From Rhodospirillaceae bacterium (GTDB taxonomy: Bacteria; Pseudomonadota; Alphaproteobacteria; UBA9219): DNA of 18,708 nt. Below, piece after piece: positions 8,281 to 16,493 of this stretch; position 1 is the stretch's first letter, and each line of letters starts with the position of its first letter. A model generated the notes under the pieces. The model was given only the letters and a program-made list of their open reading frames with translations. It ran no database searches and was not told the origin of the DNA. Where the stretch lies: contig DNGD01000202.1 in assembly GCA_003486725.1 (NCBI GenBank), positions 1-18,708 of the forward strand. The letters run 5' to 3'. Position numbers and translations under genes: made by a program.

Positions 8281-9105
8281 ATGCGTATTCTCTTTTTCGG
8301 CGATGTGATGGGCCGCTCAGGCCGAGATGGTCTTGCCGCGCATTTGCCCGCGATTAAAGATAAGCTGAACCCCGACGTCATTATTGTGAATGGCGAGAAC
8401 GCGGCGGCGGGCCATGGCATCACGGCCAAGATCGCGCAGGACTTCTTCGCCCTTGGCGTCCATTGCATCACCACAGGAAATCATGTCTTCAAGCAAAAAG
8501 AGCTGGTGATGACGATCGATCAGGAAGGGCGGTTGTTGCGACCCCTCAACTTTCCCGAAGGCACAATGGGCCACGGGTCGTATCTGCATGCGCTGCCCGA
8601 TGGCCGCAAGATTTTGATCGCCAACATCATGGGGCAGCTGGGCATGACGCCGATGCTGGATGACCCTTTTGCTTGCGCCGAGCGGCTGGTTTCACAGCAT
8701 CGGCTGGGCGGTGGCGGCAATGGCGGCGTCAGCGCGATCTTTGTTGATTTTCACGCGGAGACGACTTCCGAAAAGGTCGCGATGGGGCATCATCTGGACG
8801 GGCGCGTCTCGGCGGTGATCGGCACGCACACGCATATTCCGACCGCGGATGAACAGGTGCTGGCCAAGGGTACGGCGTATCAAACCGACACCGGCATGTG
8901 CGGCGATTTCGACAGCGTCATCGGCATGAAAAAGGAAAACATCCTGTGGCGTTTCACGCGAAAGACGCCGAACGATCGCATGAGCCCCGCCGAGGGCGAG
9001 GCGACCCTGTGCGGTGTGTTTATTACAACGAATGATGCGACTGGCCTTGCCTCCGACATTACGGCCATCCAGATTGGCGGGCGGCTGAAGGCGCGAGGCA
9101 CTTGA
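8281..9105 (+). CDS. ymdB: YmdB-family metallophosphoesterase (TIGR00282-type)
   Basis: Members are dinuclear-metal phosphodiesterases; the Bacillus subtilis protein hydrolyses 2',3'-cyclic AMP and affects RNA turnover and development. The 274-residue product has the expected metal ligands: D8 in FFGDVMG, E39-N40 in VNGENAAAGHG, N67-H68 in TTGNHVF, a histidine in FVDFHAETTSEK and two in GTHTHIPTADE. The ATG at 8281 is preceded by GGAAAGA. The frame is open upstream to 8050 but would enter pepA sequence, so that extension is rejected. It is divergent from pepA with a 154-bp gap. The substrate in this organism is not known. Confidence 0.93.
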   Translation: MRILFFGDVMGRSGRDGLAAHLPAIKDKLNPDVIIVNGENAAAGHGITAKIAQDFFALGVHCITTGNHVFKQKELVMTIDQEGRLLRPLNFPEGTMGHGSYLHALPDGRKILIANIMGQLGMTPMLDDPFACAERLVSQHRLGGGGNGGVSAIFVDFHAETTSEKVAMGHHLDGRVSAVIGTHTHIPTADEQVLAKGTAYQTDTGMCGDFDSVIGMKKENILWRFTRKTPNDRMSPAEGEATLCGVFITTNDATGLASDITAIQIGGRLKARGT

Positions 9106-9206
9106 CGATAATAAGAGGCCATCATCATTTTGAGACAGGTTTAAAGTGATTGCCTCTGCAATAGCAAAGGGATAGATTCTCTCAATCGGAAAAGGGAGAA
9201 CGCGTC

Positions 9207-10289
9207 ATGAAGAAGATAAAGAAAACGTTTCTTGGGTTCTTTCTGGTGGGGTTTTGTCTGTTAATCTCGGTGCCTGAGGTTGTGGGCTCGGGCATTCAGA
9301 TGCTGCCGCCCAAGCAAAGTTCAGACCTGACCAAACCCGCTTGCCTAAGCGGCGAGGGAGACAAGCTTTTGTCGTGGGATGGCGCAACGGCTATAAAATG
9401 CAATGTTGGCGTCGTTGTTGACAGCACCGGGCTTTATGTTGGTTCTGCGACAAGCCGAGGCAGTCTTTACATTGGTGCGGCAAACGCAACCAATGGGGGG
9501 GCCCAGGTCACCCTTGAGGGTGCGGGAAATTTTGATACATGGTATGCCAATCTTTATCAAAACAATCTTCGTTTTTACACGCAATCTTTGAACGATAACG
9601 TGTTTCAATTTCTCAATAACGGTGCTGGCCGCGTGAGGCTGACTGTTGACGGGGATGTCTTTATTGGTGGAAACGACACAGACCCCTCCTATTTAAGAGT
9701 CGGGTATAACCCTTCAGGCGACCGCACCGCCGCTATTTATCTAAGCGGTGATACGACTTATCCCAGCTATGGGCTTTATGTTGGGCGCACAGGGGGAGCA
9801 AACTCTCAGTCTGCAATTATTCATCGCGGGACGGGCACGCTTTATCTTGAAACAACAGAGGCGGCACGCATCCAGTTCAATACGGCAAATGTCGGGCGCG
9901 TCTGGATCACCGCAACGGGCAGTGTCGGGGTGGGCGATAGCTCCCCGGCCGCCAAACTTGACGTGGCGGGTGGCGTGAAAGTAGCCAATGACGCGGCAGC
10001 ATGCGCTGCTGCGAAGGCGGGTACCATTCGTTGGAGTGGTACCGGTTTTCAGGGATGCAACGGCACCGCTTGGGTCACATTTGGAACAAAAGTCTCGATC
10101 GATTACACAACATGCCGTAACGCCGTTTGGAATGATGGGTCGGGGCTTAACTACTATTTTAACAAATGGGGTGCCACAGCGGGCGGGGGCAATATAAATA
10201 TCGCGTGTACAGAGAGGGATTACGTTATGGTTGCCACGGACGACCATGAGGTGGTGGAGGCCTACTGCTGTAAGTTGAAGATAGAGTAG
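9207..10289 (+). CDS. Predicted secreted tail-fibre-like repeat protein, unknown function
   Basis: I do not recognise a named family. The 360-residue protein starts with a signal peptide (basic MKKIKK, hydrophobic 8-20, likely cut near 27-28). The mature part opens with a short Cys-to-Cys loop (46-65, containing LLSWDGA). A long beta-rich run (74-235) follows, with recurring GLYVG/SLYIG/YLRVG/GLYVG units and many Asn, Gly and Thr. Next come GSVGVGDSSPAAKLDVAGGV (238-257), a phrase typical of phage tail-fibre and adhesin necks, and a module C266...GTIRW...C284-N-G-T-A-W. A C-terminal domain with C303, C334 and paired C354-C355 ends it. No intramolecular chaperone domain is obvious. It is visibly AT-richer than its neighbours, has AAAAGGGAG upstream and a terminator behind, so it is a single-gene unit, perhaps acquired. 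Confidence 0.8.
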   Translation: MKKIKKTFLGFFLVGFCLLISVPEVVGSGIQMLPPKQSSDLTKPACLSGEGDKLLSWDGATAIKCNVGVVVDSTGLYVGSATSRGSLYIGAANATNGGAQVTLEGAGNFDTWYANLYQNNLRFYTQSLNDNVFQFLNNGAGRVRLTVDGDVFIGGNDTDPSYLRVGYNPSGDRTAAIYLSGDTTYPSYGLYVGRTGGANSQSAIIHRGTGTLYLETTEAARIQFNTANVGRVWITATGSVGVGDSSPAAKLDVAGGVKVANDAAACAAAKAGTIRWSGTGFQGCNGTAWVTFGTKVSIDYTTCRNAVWNDGSGLNYYFNKWGATAGGGNINIACTERDYVMVATDDHEVVEAYCCKLKIE

Positions 10290-10326
10290 CCCTTTGTCCG
10301 CCCATCCTTAATGCGGACGGGTTTTG
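10290..10326 (+). terminator. Likely intrinsic terminator after the tail-fibre-like gene
   Basis: GTCCGC (10296-10301) pairs with GCGGAC (10313-10318) across an 11-nt loop. CCC (10290-10292) can add to GGG (10319-10321) past a bulge, and TTTT follows at 10322-10325. It begins directly after the stop codon. The remaining 80 bp to the end of holA show no gene. Confidence 0.55.
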
Positions 10327-10408
10327 TGGAAAGCCGAAGAATCGTCTCATGAGAGTGGAGGGGCGTTGGGCTCTGCGGACCGCTTCCCCGTTTATGAAGG
10401 GGGGGCCT

Positions 10409-11428
10409 TTATCCTTTTGCTGAAATATTAAGGAAAAGTTGCGCGGTGAGGGTCGTGTCGGGCGTGCCGGTTCTTTTGCACGCGGCTTCGGCGTCGGCGA
10501 GCTGAGCAAGACGCGCCTCGATGCGCTCCAACGGCCAGCGGGCAAGCTGGCGCGTCATCGGTTCCACGAGTTTCCAGAACACGGGCGGCGAAAGCTTCTT
10601 GATCGCCTCGCCTGCGCCCATCCCGGTTGCCATATGCGCGCGTGCAAGTTGCAGGCGCATCAAATGCCGCTGCATCCCGCGCAGAAGCGCGACGGGCGAG
10701 GTGGCTTCCGCATAAAGGTGATCGATCAAGGTCGCGGCGCGTTTTACGTCACCGCTGGCCGCGGCTTGCACCAGATCGTCGATTTCCGCGCCGCCCGCAT
10801 TCGCGATGATCGCGGTGACGTCTTCCATCGTGACCTTGCCTGTGCCCATGACGTAGAGGGTGAGCTTGTCCAGCTCGCTGCGCATGGCCAAACGATCCGG
10901 CGGCAGGATTTCGGCCAGAAGCTGGATAACCTCTCGCGGTGCGGTCAGTTTTTCGGCTTGCAAAGCGGCGGTGACGGTGCGCACGCGGTCGCGCGTGTCT
11001 TCGAGATAACAAGGGATTCCTGCCGCAAGGGGTGAGGCCCCTTCGCACAAAGAGCGCAGCTTGGATTTTTTCTCAAGATCACCCGCCTCGATCAGGATGA
11101 CGCTGTCACATGCCGGCGGCTCTTCCAAAAAGCGAGCGAGTGCGGTGGCGTTGCTTTCGATGGCGCGTTGCAAGCGGATCAGGCGTCGCCCACCGCCCAG
11201 CGCCATGGAGGCGGCCTCGTCGTAAAGGCAGCACGGTTCGGCGGCGACTTGCGCGCCTGTTAATTGTGAAACAGCGAAGGGATCAGTTTTGTCGCGCACG
11301 AGTTTCGACGCCATCGCCTCGGCGCGTTCGCTGACCAGCCCCGCATCGGGGCCATAGAAAAGAATGACGCGCACGGACGCCGGCGGGCTTTGAAGAAATC
11401 CGGCGATTTGCGCGAAGGTCAGTTTCAT
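10409..11428 (-). CDS. holA: DNA polymerase III delta subunit HolA
   Basis: Delta is the clamp-opening wrench of the clamp loader. The 339-residue product has the family N-terminus with VRVILFYGPDAGLVSERAEA (19-38), the variant nucleotide-fold region that does not hydrolyse ATP. It continues through ILIEAGDLEKKSKLRSL and SELDKLTLYV to a helical C-terminus with the LLRGMQRHLMRLQLA segment. Its ATG (11426-11428) overlaps the lptE stop as ATGA. It is the last gene of leuS-lptE-holA, an order found widely in proteobacteria. Length and motifs are normal. Confidence 0.94.
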   Translation of the reverse strand: MKLTFAQIAGFLQSPPASVRVILFYGPDAGLVSERAEAMASKLVRDKTDPFAVSQLTGAQVAAEPCCLYDEAASMALGGGRRLIRLQRAIESNATALARFLEEPPACDSVILIEAGDLEKKSKLRSLCEGASPLAAGIPCYLEDTRDRVRTVTAALQAEKLTAPREVIQLLAEILPPDRLAMRSELDKLTLYVMGTGKVTMEDVTAIIANAGGAEIDDLVQAAASGDVKRAATLIDHLYAEATSPVALLRGMQRHLMRLQLARAHMATGMGAGEAIKKLSPPVFWKLVEPMTRQLARWPLERIEARLAQLADAEAACKRTGTPDTTLTAQLFLNISAKG

Positions 11429-11973
11429 GGGGCGGTTGGTTGGGGTTTGGACGGCGAATCCTTTGGTGCGGGCGGCTCGTGTTCGGCGAAATAGAGGCTT
11501 ATATGGTTGGCGATTTGCTCGCTGATTTCCGTAAGCGCCCTCTCGTTCGCGTTGCGTTGCGTGGCCAGCGTGCCATATTGCGCGGCCAGTTTGCTATAGC
11601 TCGCGACGCTATGCGCCGTGCCGCTGACCAGCGCTTTTTTGTTCGTGTCACGCAGGGTGTATTTGGCCGTCATGTCCATGCGGCTGCGGGTTGCGGTCGC
11701 ATCCTTTTGAATGCCCAGATCGGTTTCGGTCGTTTGAACCGAAACGGAGAGATAGCTGGTGGGCGTCGCGGGGCGGCCCTGATAATAGAAACGATCCATC
11801 AGCTTGTTGCGCAAAAACTGTCCCGATTGATCCGGAATGGATTCGATATAAATGCCGCCCAAGGCTTGCGTCACCGCCGGTTCATCCGCCCCGTGATCGC
11901 CATAGATCGGCGAAAAGCCGCAGGCGGTAAGGAGAAGGAAGGACAGGAGAAAACCGGCGCGACGTTTCATCAT
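11425..11973 (-). CDS. lptE: LPS-assembly lipoprotein LptE
   Basis: LptE plugs and helps assemble the outer-membrane LPS translocon LptD. The 182-residue precursor has a short signal peptide and the lipobox LLTAC with the acylated cysteine at 18, followed by GFSPIYG, characteristic of this family. A C-terminal Pro/Lys/Ser tail ends the protein. Its ATG ATG start (11968-11973) overlaps the leuS stop by four bases, and its own stop overlaps holA. The position between leuS and holA supports the assignment, since LptE sequences are poorly conserved. Confidence 0.92.
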   Translation of the reverse strand: MMKRRAGFLLSFLLLTACGFSPIYGDHGADEPAVTQALGGIYIESIPDQSGQFLRNKLMDRFYYQGRPATPTSYLSVSVQTTETDLGIQKDATATRSRMDMTAKYTLRDTNKKALVSGTAHSVASYSKLAAQYGTLATQRNANERALTEISEQIANHISLYFAEHEPPAPKDSPSKPQPTAP

Positions 11974-14534
11974 ACCACCACGATGTTGACGATTTTATTC
12001 GGTACCACGATGATCTTTTTCGTGGCCTTGCCCGCCATGGCGCGTTTCACGCCGTCATCCGCCAGCGCGGCGGCTTCGGCGGCCTTCGCGTCGGCGTCTT
12101 TGGGCAGGGTCAGCGTTGCGCGGATCTTGCCGTTCACCTGCACCGCTATCGTCACCGTCGTTTCGACGAGCAAAGCGGGATCGGCTTTGGGCCACGCGCC
12201 TTTGACCAGCGGCGTTTTGTGACCCAACTGTGCCCATAATTCTTCCGTGATATGCGGCAACATGGGGTTGAGCAGGCGAACCAAAGTTTCTAGCCCTTCG
12301 CGCAAGACAGCGCCCTCGCCCGCGTCGCTTCCGTCAAGCGTATCGAGGGCGTTGGACAATTCACGCACCCGCGCCACGGCGCGGTTGAAGTGGAAGCGCT
12401 CAATGTCGTTTGTCAGTTCCGCGATGGTGCGATGGATGGTTTGACGAAGTGCCAAGGCTTTTTCGCCCAGAGCGGCGGGCAGCGTGGTTTCGAGTGCGAT
12501 CTTGGGCTCGGTGACCGAACGCCACAAACGGCTGACGTAACGCCATGCTCCTTCGACGCCCGCTTCCGACCATTCAATGTCGCGCTCAGGCGGACTGTCG
12601 GACAGCATAAACAGCCGCGCGGTGTCAGCGCCATAGGCGCGGATGATCTGACCCGGATCCACGACGTTCTTCTTCGATTTGCTCATGACCTCGATGCGGC
12701 CAATCGTCACGGGGCGACCCGTTGTGGCATGAACGCCGGAGCCATCCGCGTTGCGCTTGACTTCTTCGGGGTAGAGCCACTGTCCGTCTTCATCCTTATA
12801 GGATTCATGACAGACCATTCCTTGGGTGAACAGACCGGTGAAGGGCTCGTCGATGCCAATATAGCCCGTGGCCTTCATCGCGCGGGTAAAGAAGCGCGAA
12901 TAAAGGAGATGAAGGATCGCATGCTCCACGCCGCCGACATATTGATCGACCGGCATCCAGTAATCCATATCGGCACGCGAGACGGGCTCATCCGCATTAT
13001 CGGCCGAGCAATAACGCGCATAGTACCAGCTGGAATCCACAAACGTGTCGCAGGTATCGGTTTCGCGGCGTGCGGGCTTGCCGCAGGTCGGGCAGTTCAC
13101 ATGCTTCCATGTGGGGTGGTGATCCAAGGGATTGCCGGGCTTGTCGAGCGTGATGTCGGTCGGCAATTCAACGGGCAAATCTTTGTCCGGTACAGGCACC
13201 GCGCCGCAAGTCTCGCAGTGGATGATAGGGATGGGGCAGCCCCAATAACGTTGGCGGCTGATGCACCAATCGCGCAGGCGATATTGAACGGTGCCCTTGC
13301 CGACGCCCAGTTCTTCGACTTTCTTGATGGCGGCCTTGATCGCGGCATCTGTGCCCAGACCGTCAAAATATTTGGAGTTAAACGCCTTGCCCTCGCCCGT
13401 ATAGGCGACATCGCCCACGGTGAAGGTGGCGGGGTCTTCGCCTTCCGGCAGCACGACGGGCTTGACGGGCAGGCCGTATTTGCGTGCGAAATCCAAATCG
13501 CGTTGATCGTGCGCGGGGCAACCAAAGATCGCACCTGTGCCGTATTCGACGAGCACGAAGTTGGCGACATAGACGGGGACTTTCCATGCGGGATCAAACG
13601 GATGCGACACCGTCACACCCGTGTCGAAGCCCAGTTTCTCGCCCTGTTCGATGGCTACGATGCTCGTGCCGGTGCGGTTGCACTCGGCGCAGAATTCAGC
13701 GAGCTTTGCATCCTTGGTGGCGAGCTCTTTGGCCAGCGCATGGTTGGCCGAAATGGCCACGAACGACGCGCCGAAAAGCGTATCGGGACGGGTGGTGAAG
13801 ACCTCAACCTTCTCATCGCGTCCCGTCACAGGGAAGTTTACATACGCGCCTTCGGATTTGCCGATCCAGTTTTCCTGCATCAGGCGGACTTTATCCGGCC
13901 AGCGATCAAGCGTGCCAAGCGCCTGCAGCAACTCTTCGGAATAATCCGTGATCTTGAAAAACCATTGCGAGAGCAAGCGCTTTTCAACCAGAGCACCGGA
14001 GCGCCAGCCGCGTCCGTCAATCACCTGTTCATTCGCCAGAACGGTATTGTCGACGGGATCCCAGTTCGCCCACGCTTCCTTGCGGTACACAAGGTTGGCT
14101 TTCAGGAAATCGAGAAACAGCTTTTGCTGATGCTTATAATAGGTGACGTCGCAGGTCGCGAGCTCGCGGTCCCAATCCAGCGACAGGCCCATGCTTTTCA
14201 GCTCGGCCTTCATGTTCTTGATGTTGTCATAGGTCCATGTTGCGGGGTGCGTCTTGCGATCGCGCGCCGCGTTTTCCGCCGGCAGACCAAAGGCATCCCA
14301 GCCCATAGGATGAAGGACGTTAAAGCCCATGGCGCGTTTGTAGCGCGCCACCACATCGCCAAGCGTATAGTTGCGCACATGACCCATATGGATGCGGCCC
14401 GAAGGGTAGGGTAGCATGGAGAGCGCATAATATTTGGGGCGCGACGTGTCTGTCACCGCCTTAAAGCTTTGATTTTGTTCCCAGAATTCTTGCCACTTGG
14501 TTTCGGTGGCCGCGAAATTATAGCGTTCGGACAT
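11970..14534 (-). CDS. leuS: Leucyl-tRNA synthetase LeuS
   Basis: LeuS charges tRNA-Leu and edits mischarged amino acids. The 854-residue class I synthetase has the HIGH box as HMGH (49-52, in [11 protein letters not shown]). The editing domain shows [12 protein letters not shown] and [14 protein letters not shown]. The zinc-binding-like pairs are [10 protein letters not shown] and NCPTCGKP. The catalytic loop is MSKS (617-620), preceded by Val rather than the usual Lys, so the motif reads VMSKS. The ATG at 14532-14534 gives a family-typical N-terminus, but I see no good ribosome binding site before it. It heads leuS-lptE-holA and is divergent from the membrane protein gene. Confidence 0.97.
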   Translation of the reverse strand: MSERYNFAATETKWQEFWEQNQSFKAVTDTSRPKYYALSMLPYPSGRIHMGHVRNYTLGDVVARYKRAMGFNVLHPMGWDAFGLPAENAARDRKTHPATWTYDNIKNMKAELKSMGLSLDWDRELATCDVTYYKHQQKLFLDFLKANLVYRKEAWANWDPVDNTVLANEQVIDGRGWRSGALVEKRLLSQWFFKITDYSEELLQALGTLDRWPDKVRLMQENWIGKSEGAYVNFPVTGRDEKVEVFTTRPDTLFGASFVAISANHALAKELATKDAKLAEFCAECNRTGTSIVAIEQGEKLGFDTGVTVSHPFDPAWKVPVYVANFVLVEYGTGAIFGCPAHDQRDLDFARKYGLPVKPVVLPEGEDPATFTVGDVAYTGEGKAFNSKYFDGLGTDAAIKAAIKKVEELGVGKGTVQYRLRDWCISRQRYWGCPIPIIHCETCGAVPVPDKDLPVELPTDITLDKPGNPLDHHPTWKHVNCPTCGKPARRETDTCDTFVDSSWYYARYCSADNADEPVSRADMDYWMPVDQYVGGVEHAILHLLYSRFFTRAMKATGYIGIDEPFTGLFTQGMVCHESYKDEDGQWLYPEEVKRNADGSGVHATTGRPVTIGRIEVMSKSKKNVVDPGQIIRAYGADTARLFMLSDSPPERDIEWSEAGVEGAWRYVSRLWRSVTEPKIALETTLPAALGEKALALRQTIHRTIAELTNDIERFHFNRAVARVRELSNALDTLDGSDAGEGAVLREGLETLVRLLNPMLPHITEELWAQLGHKTPLVKGAWPKADPALLVETTVTIAVQVNGKIRATLTLPKDADAKAAEAAALADDGVKRAMAGKATKKIIVVPNKIVNIVVV

Positions 14535-14617
14535 GGGGTTTTGACCAATAAGTGAGTGTTTTCGTTGTGTCGCCTACGTTATCACCCAATCTTTTGCGCT
14601 GCAAGGCAGGGGTTTTG

Positions 14618-14646
14618 TTGTGCAACCAATGTGCGGGGGCTATTCT
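14618..14646 (+). promoter_or_regulatory. Weak candidate promoter for the membrane-protein gene
   Basis: TTGTGC (14618-14623) and TATTCT (14641-14646) are spaced by 17 bp upstream of the GTG at 14683. Matches to the sigma-70 consensus are only moderate (TTG at -35; TAT and final T at -10). It lies in the 148-bp divergent gap with leuS, where nothing else stands out. Confidence 0.3.
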
Positions 14647-14682
14647 TCCGTCAAGGAAGTCTGTTTTTGAGGAAGATATTTC

Positions 14683-15354
14683 GTGAAGCCCCCTATACAT
14701 CCCCCCATCATCGAGCCGGATAAAATTACGTTATTGGGCGATCCGATCCCGACCGATGACAGCCGCGCGGCCAAGGCCGCTGCTTTTGTGGCGCGCACGG
14801 AGTGGCCTCTTTGTGTTCTTGGAGGCCTGTTTGTCGCCGCGGCGGAGTCGGTTTGCCTCCCCTCGACAAGTGGAGCCGTTCTTTTGGCGCAGAGTCTGTT
14901 GGCCACCGCTCCTTATATTTTGTCGTGCACGGCCCTCCGTTATGTGGATCTTTGGTATTATCGGCACGGTTTTGGTCTTGTGGCCAAGGATAAGCAAATT
15001 AACAAAAGCCCCGATTTAACCAAAAAGCCTGCCGATCAGAAAAAGATGACGGCCATGGCCGGCGTTCTGCAGAAGCGGTGTGTAAGAAACAGCAGCATTA
15101 TTCCGCTTATTGCAACGTTGGTCGCAACCCCCGCTGTTTATCTAGGCGTTCCGCCGCTGATTGTCGCGGCTTTGGCGGCGGCGAATGTTGTGGTCTTCGC
15201 CTCCCGCGAGGTTGTCGCCCACCATCGTTGGTCAAAGGTCGCCAAAGGGGAGTGGATCATTGAAGGCCGCCTTCCGCCACCCAAGAAAACGCCGGTGCGG
15301 GCAAGACGCCTCAAACGGCGTTTCGGGGTTTTTGTGACAGACCTCGTGGGATAG
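14683..15354 (+). CDS. Predicted polytopic membrane protein with basic C-terminus, unknown function
   Basis: I do not recognise this family. The 223-residue product has a Pro-rich N-terminus (PPIHPPIIEPD). Two hydrophobic pairs, 42-60 with 64-84 and 138-155 with 156-175, look like two membrane hairpins. A polar central loop (102-125, rich in Lys and Asp) separates them. A strongly basic Pro/Lys/Arg tail (199-213) follows, ending RFGVFVTDLVG. The GTG at 14683 has GAGGAAG about 8 nt before it. The next gene, 69 bp downstream on the same strand, is a membrane-anchored methyltransferase, so the two may be cotranscribed. Confidence 0.75.
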   Translation: MKPPIHPPIIEPDKITLLGDPIPTDDSRAAKAAAFVARTEWPLCVLGGLFVAAAESVCLPSTSGAVLLAQSLLATAPYILSCTALRYVDLWYYRHGFGLVAKDKQINKSPDLTKKPADQKKMTAMAGVLQKRCVRNSSIIPLIATLVATPAVYLGVPPLIVAALAAANVVVFASREVVAHHRWSKVAKGEWIIEGRLPPPKKTPVRARRLKRRFGVFVTDLVG

Positions 15355-15423
15355 GGCGCTTGCCGAACCATTTGATCGGGCGAGATTTTTGTGCTCGACT
15401 CCGTTGCGTGATCAAAGCCTGCT

Positions 15424-16032
15424 TTGAAAGATCACAAGCGGGTGCGGTCAGATTTTTTCAAGCGGGAGGCTCCTTTGGTTCTTTGGTACGTCATCGGCTT
15501 CATCTTGGTTCTTATTGCGAGTTGCGAGTTTTACGCCCTGAAAACGGGCGTGCCCACGGTGACGTCCAACCCCTCTGCCCGAAGGAAAATGATCGAGCTT
15601 TTGAAGGAGGAGGCCGCGCTGCGGACGCGGGAAAGACCGTTCACCATTCTCGATCTGGGATCAGGGACAGGCAAGTTGGCGCTGGAGATTGGGCGCGCAC
15701 TGCCGTCCGCGCGAGTTGTGGGATTGGAAATCTCTTTGGTTCCCTACCTGCTCTCCCTGCTTCGTCAGCGGATATGGGGCTTGTTTTGGGCGACCGCGAA
15801 TGTTGCGTATAAGCGTGAAGATTTCTGGCCCTATGATCTTTCGGGCGTCGACGCGGTTGTTATTTTCATCAACGGAAATATTCGCGAGCGTATGGCGGCC
15901 AAGCTGAAGGCCGCGCTTCCGTCCGGCGCGCTCGTCATTTCGAACGAAACGCATCTGCCAGACTGGACGCCGCTGGCGACCCACACCGTGGGTCTTCTCA
16001 AGCTAAAGGTTGTCGTTTACCGGCAGGCCTAG
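15424..16032 (+). CDS. Membrane-anchored class I SAM methyltransferase, FAM173/ATPSCKMT-like
   Basis: The N-terminus has one transmembrane segment (about 18-39). The short stretch TGVPTVTSNPSARRKM (41-56) follows, then the SAM-binding motif ILDLGSGTGK (75-84) with the acidic LEIS (101-104) and VDAVVIFI (142-149). A TM helix, a Val-Pro-rich pre-methyltransferase stretch and a small Rossmann domain also describe the FAM173 lysine methyltransferases, whose mitochondrial members modify ATP synthase subunit c. That resemblance is my inference; the substrate is unknown. The start is uncertain: TTG at 15424 is used here, and a GTG at 15442 is possible, both with poor ribosome binding sites. It ends on CTAG shared with the convergent lipoprotein gene. 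Confidence 0.75.
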   Translation: MKDHKRVRSDFFKREAPLVLWYVIGFILVLIASCEFYALKTGVPTVTSNPSARRKMIELLKEEAALRTRERPFTILDLGSGTGKLALEIGRALPSARVVGLEISLVPYLLSLLRQRIWGLFWATANVAYKREDFWPYDLSGVDAVVIFINGNIRERMAAKLKAALPSGALVISNETHLPDWTPLATHTVGLLKLKVVVYRQA

Positions 16033-16394
16033 AAACGTCCGCGCGTTTGGGGCAGGGAGCTTGCGTTTGCGGGGCAGTCTTTCTGAATGGCCGTTCGCTC
16101 CAAGACGTCGTATTGATTTCTGAGGCGCTCGGCTTCGTCGCTGTCGCGATCCCTCGAATAGCGGGACTCCGGCGTCATGCCGAAAAGTGATGCCGCCGTG
16201 TCAAAAAGTCTTTCCGTGCTTTCTGCTTGGGTGGCTTCTTCAAGCTTGGCGGCCACGCGCTGCTTTTCCAGCGTTATCTGATTGCAGGTGTAGTCTTGGT
16301 AATAATTTGACGACACATAGTCGGGGCCAAGGGCGCACGCCGACAAACCCAAAACGAGAACAGGAACTAAAGCGATGATATGACTTGTTTTCAT
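16029..16394 (-). CDS. Small predicted lipoprotein, unknown function
   Basis: The 121-residue precursor has a hydrophobic signal and the lipobox LSAC with cysteine 20. A mature part of about 100 residues has Y-rich start YVSSNYYQDYTC, then a helical segment QITLEKQRVAAKLEEATQAE (39-58) likely to form a coiled coil, and a charged second helix (RDRDSDEAERLRNQY). Two further cysteines (37, 106) could pair. The ATG at 16392-16394 has GAGGGGG upstream. It lies 99 bp behind the lipid A deacylase gene on the same strand, so both may act at the envelope. The family is not recognised. Confidence 0.75.
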   Translation of the reverse strand: MKTSHIIALVPVLVLGLSACALGPDYVSSNYYQDYTCNQITLEKQRVAAKLEEATQAESTERLFDTAASLFGMTPESRYSRDRDSDEAERLRNQYDVLERTAIQKDCPANASSLPQTRGRF

Positions 16395-16493
16395 ATGGCG
16401 TGCCCCCTCTGCTTGCGGTTGAGAAACCTGAACGCTTCTCCATCATAATAAAGAGTCAGGCGTTTAGGAATGCCAAATATGCGAAGGGCAGGA

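Noticed and set aside
12390..14414. 674-codon open frame on the plus strand
   Set aside because: It lies antisense within leuS and has no recognisable domain; leuS accounts for the coding signal.
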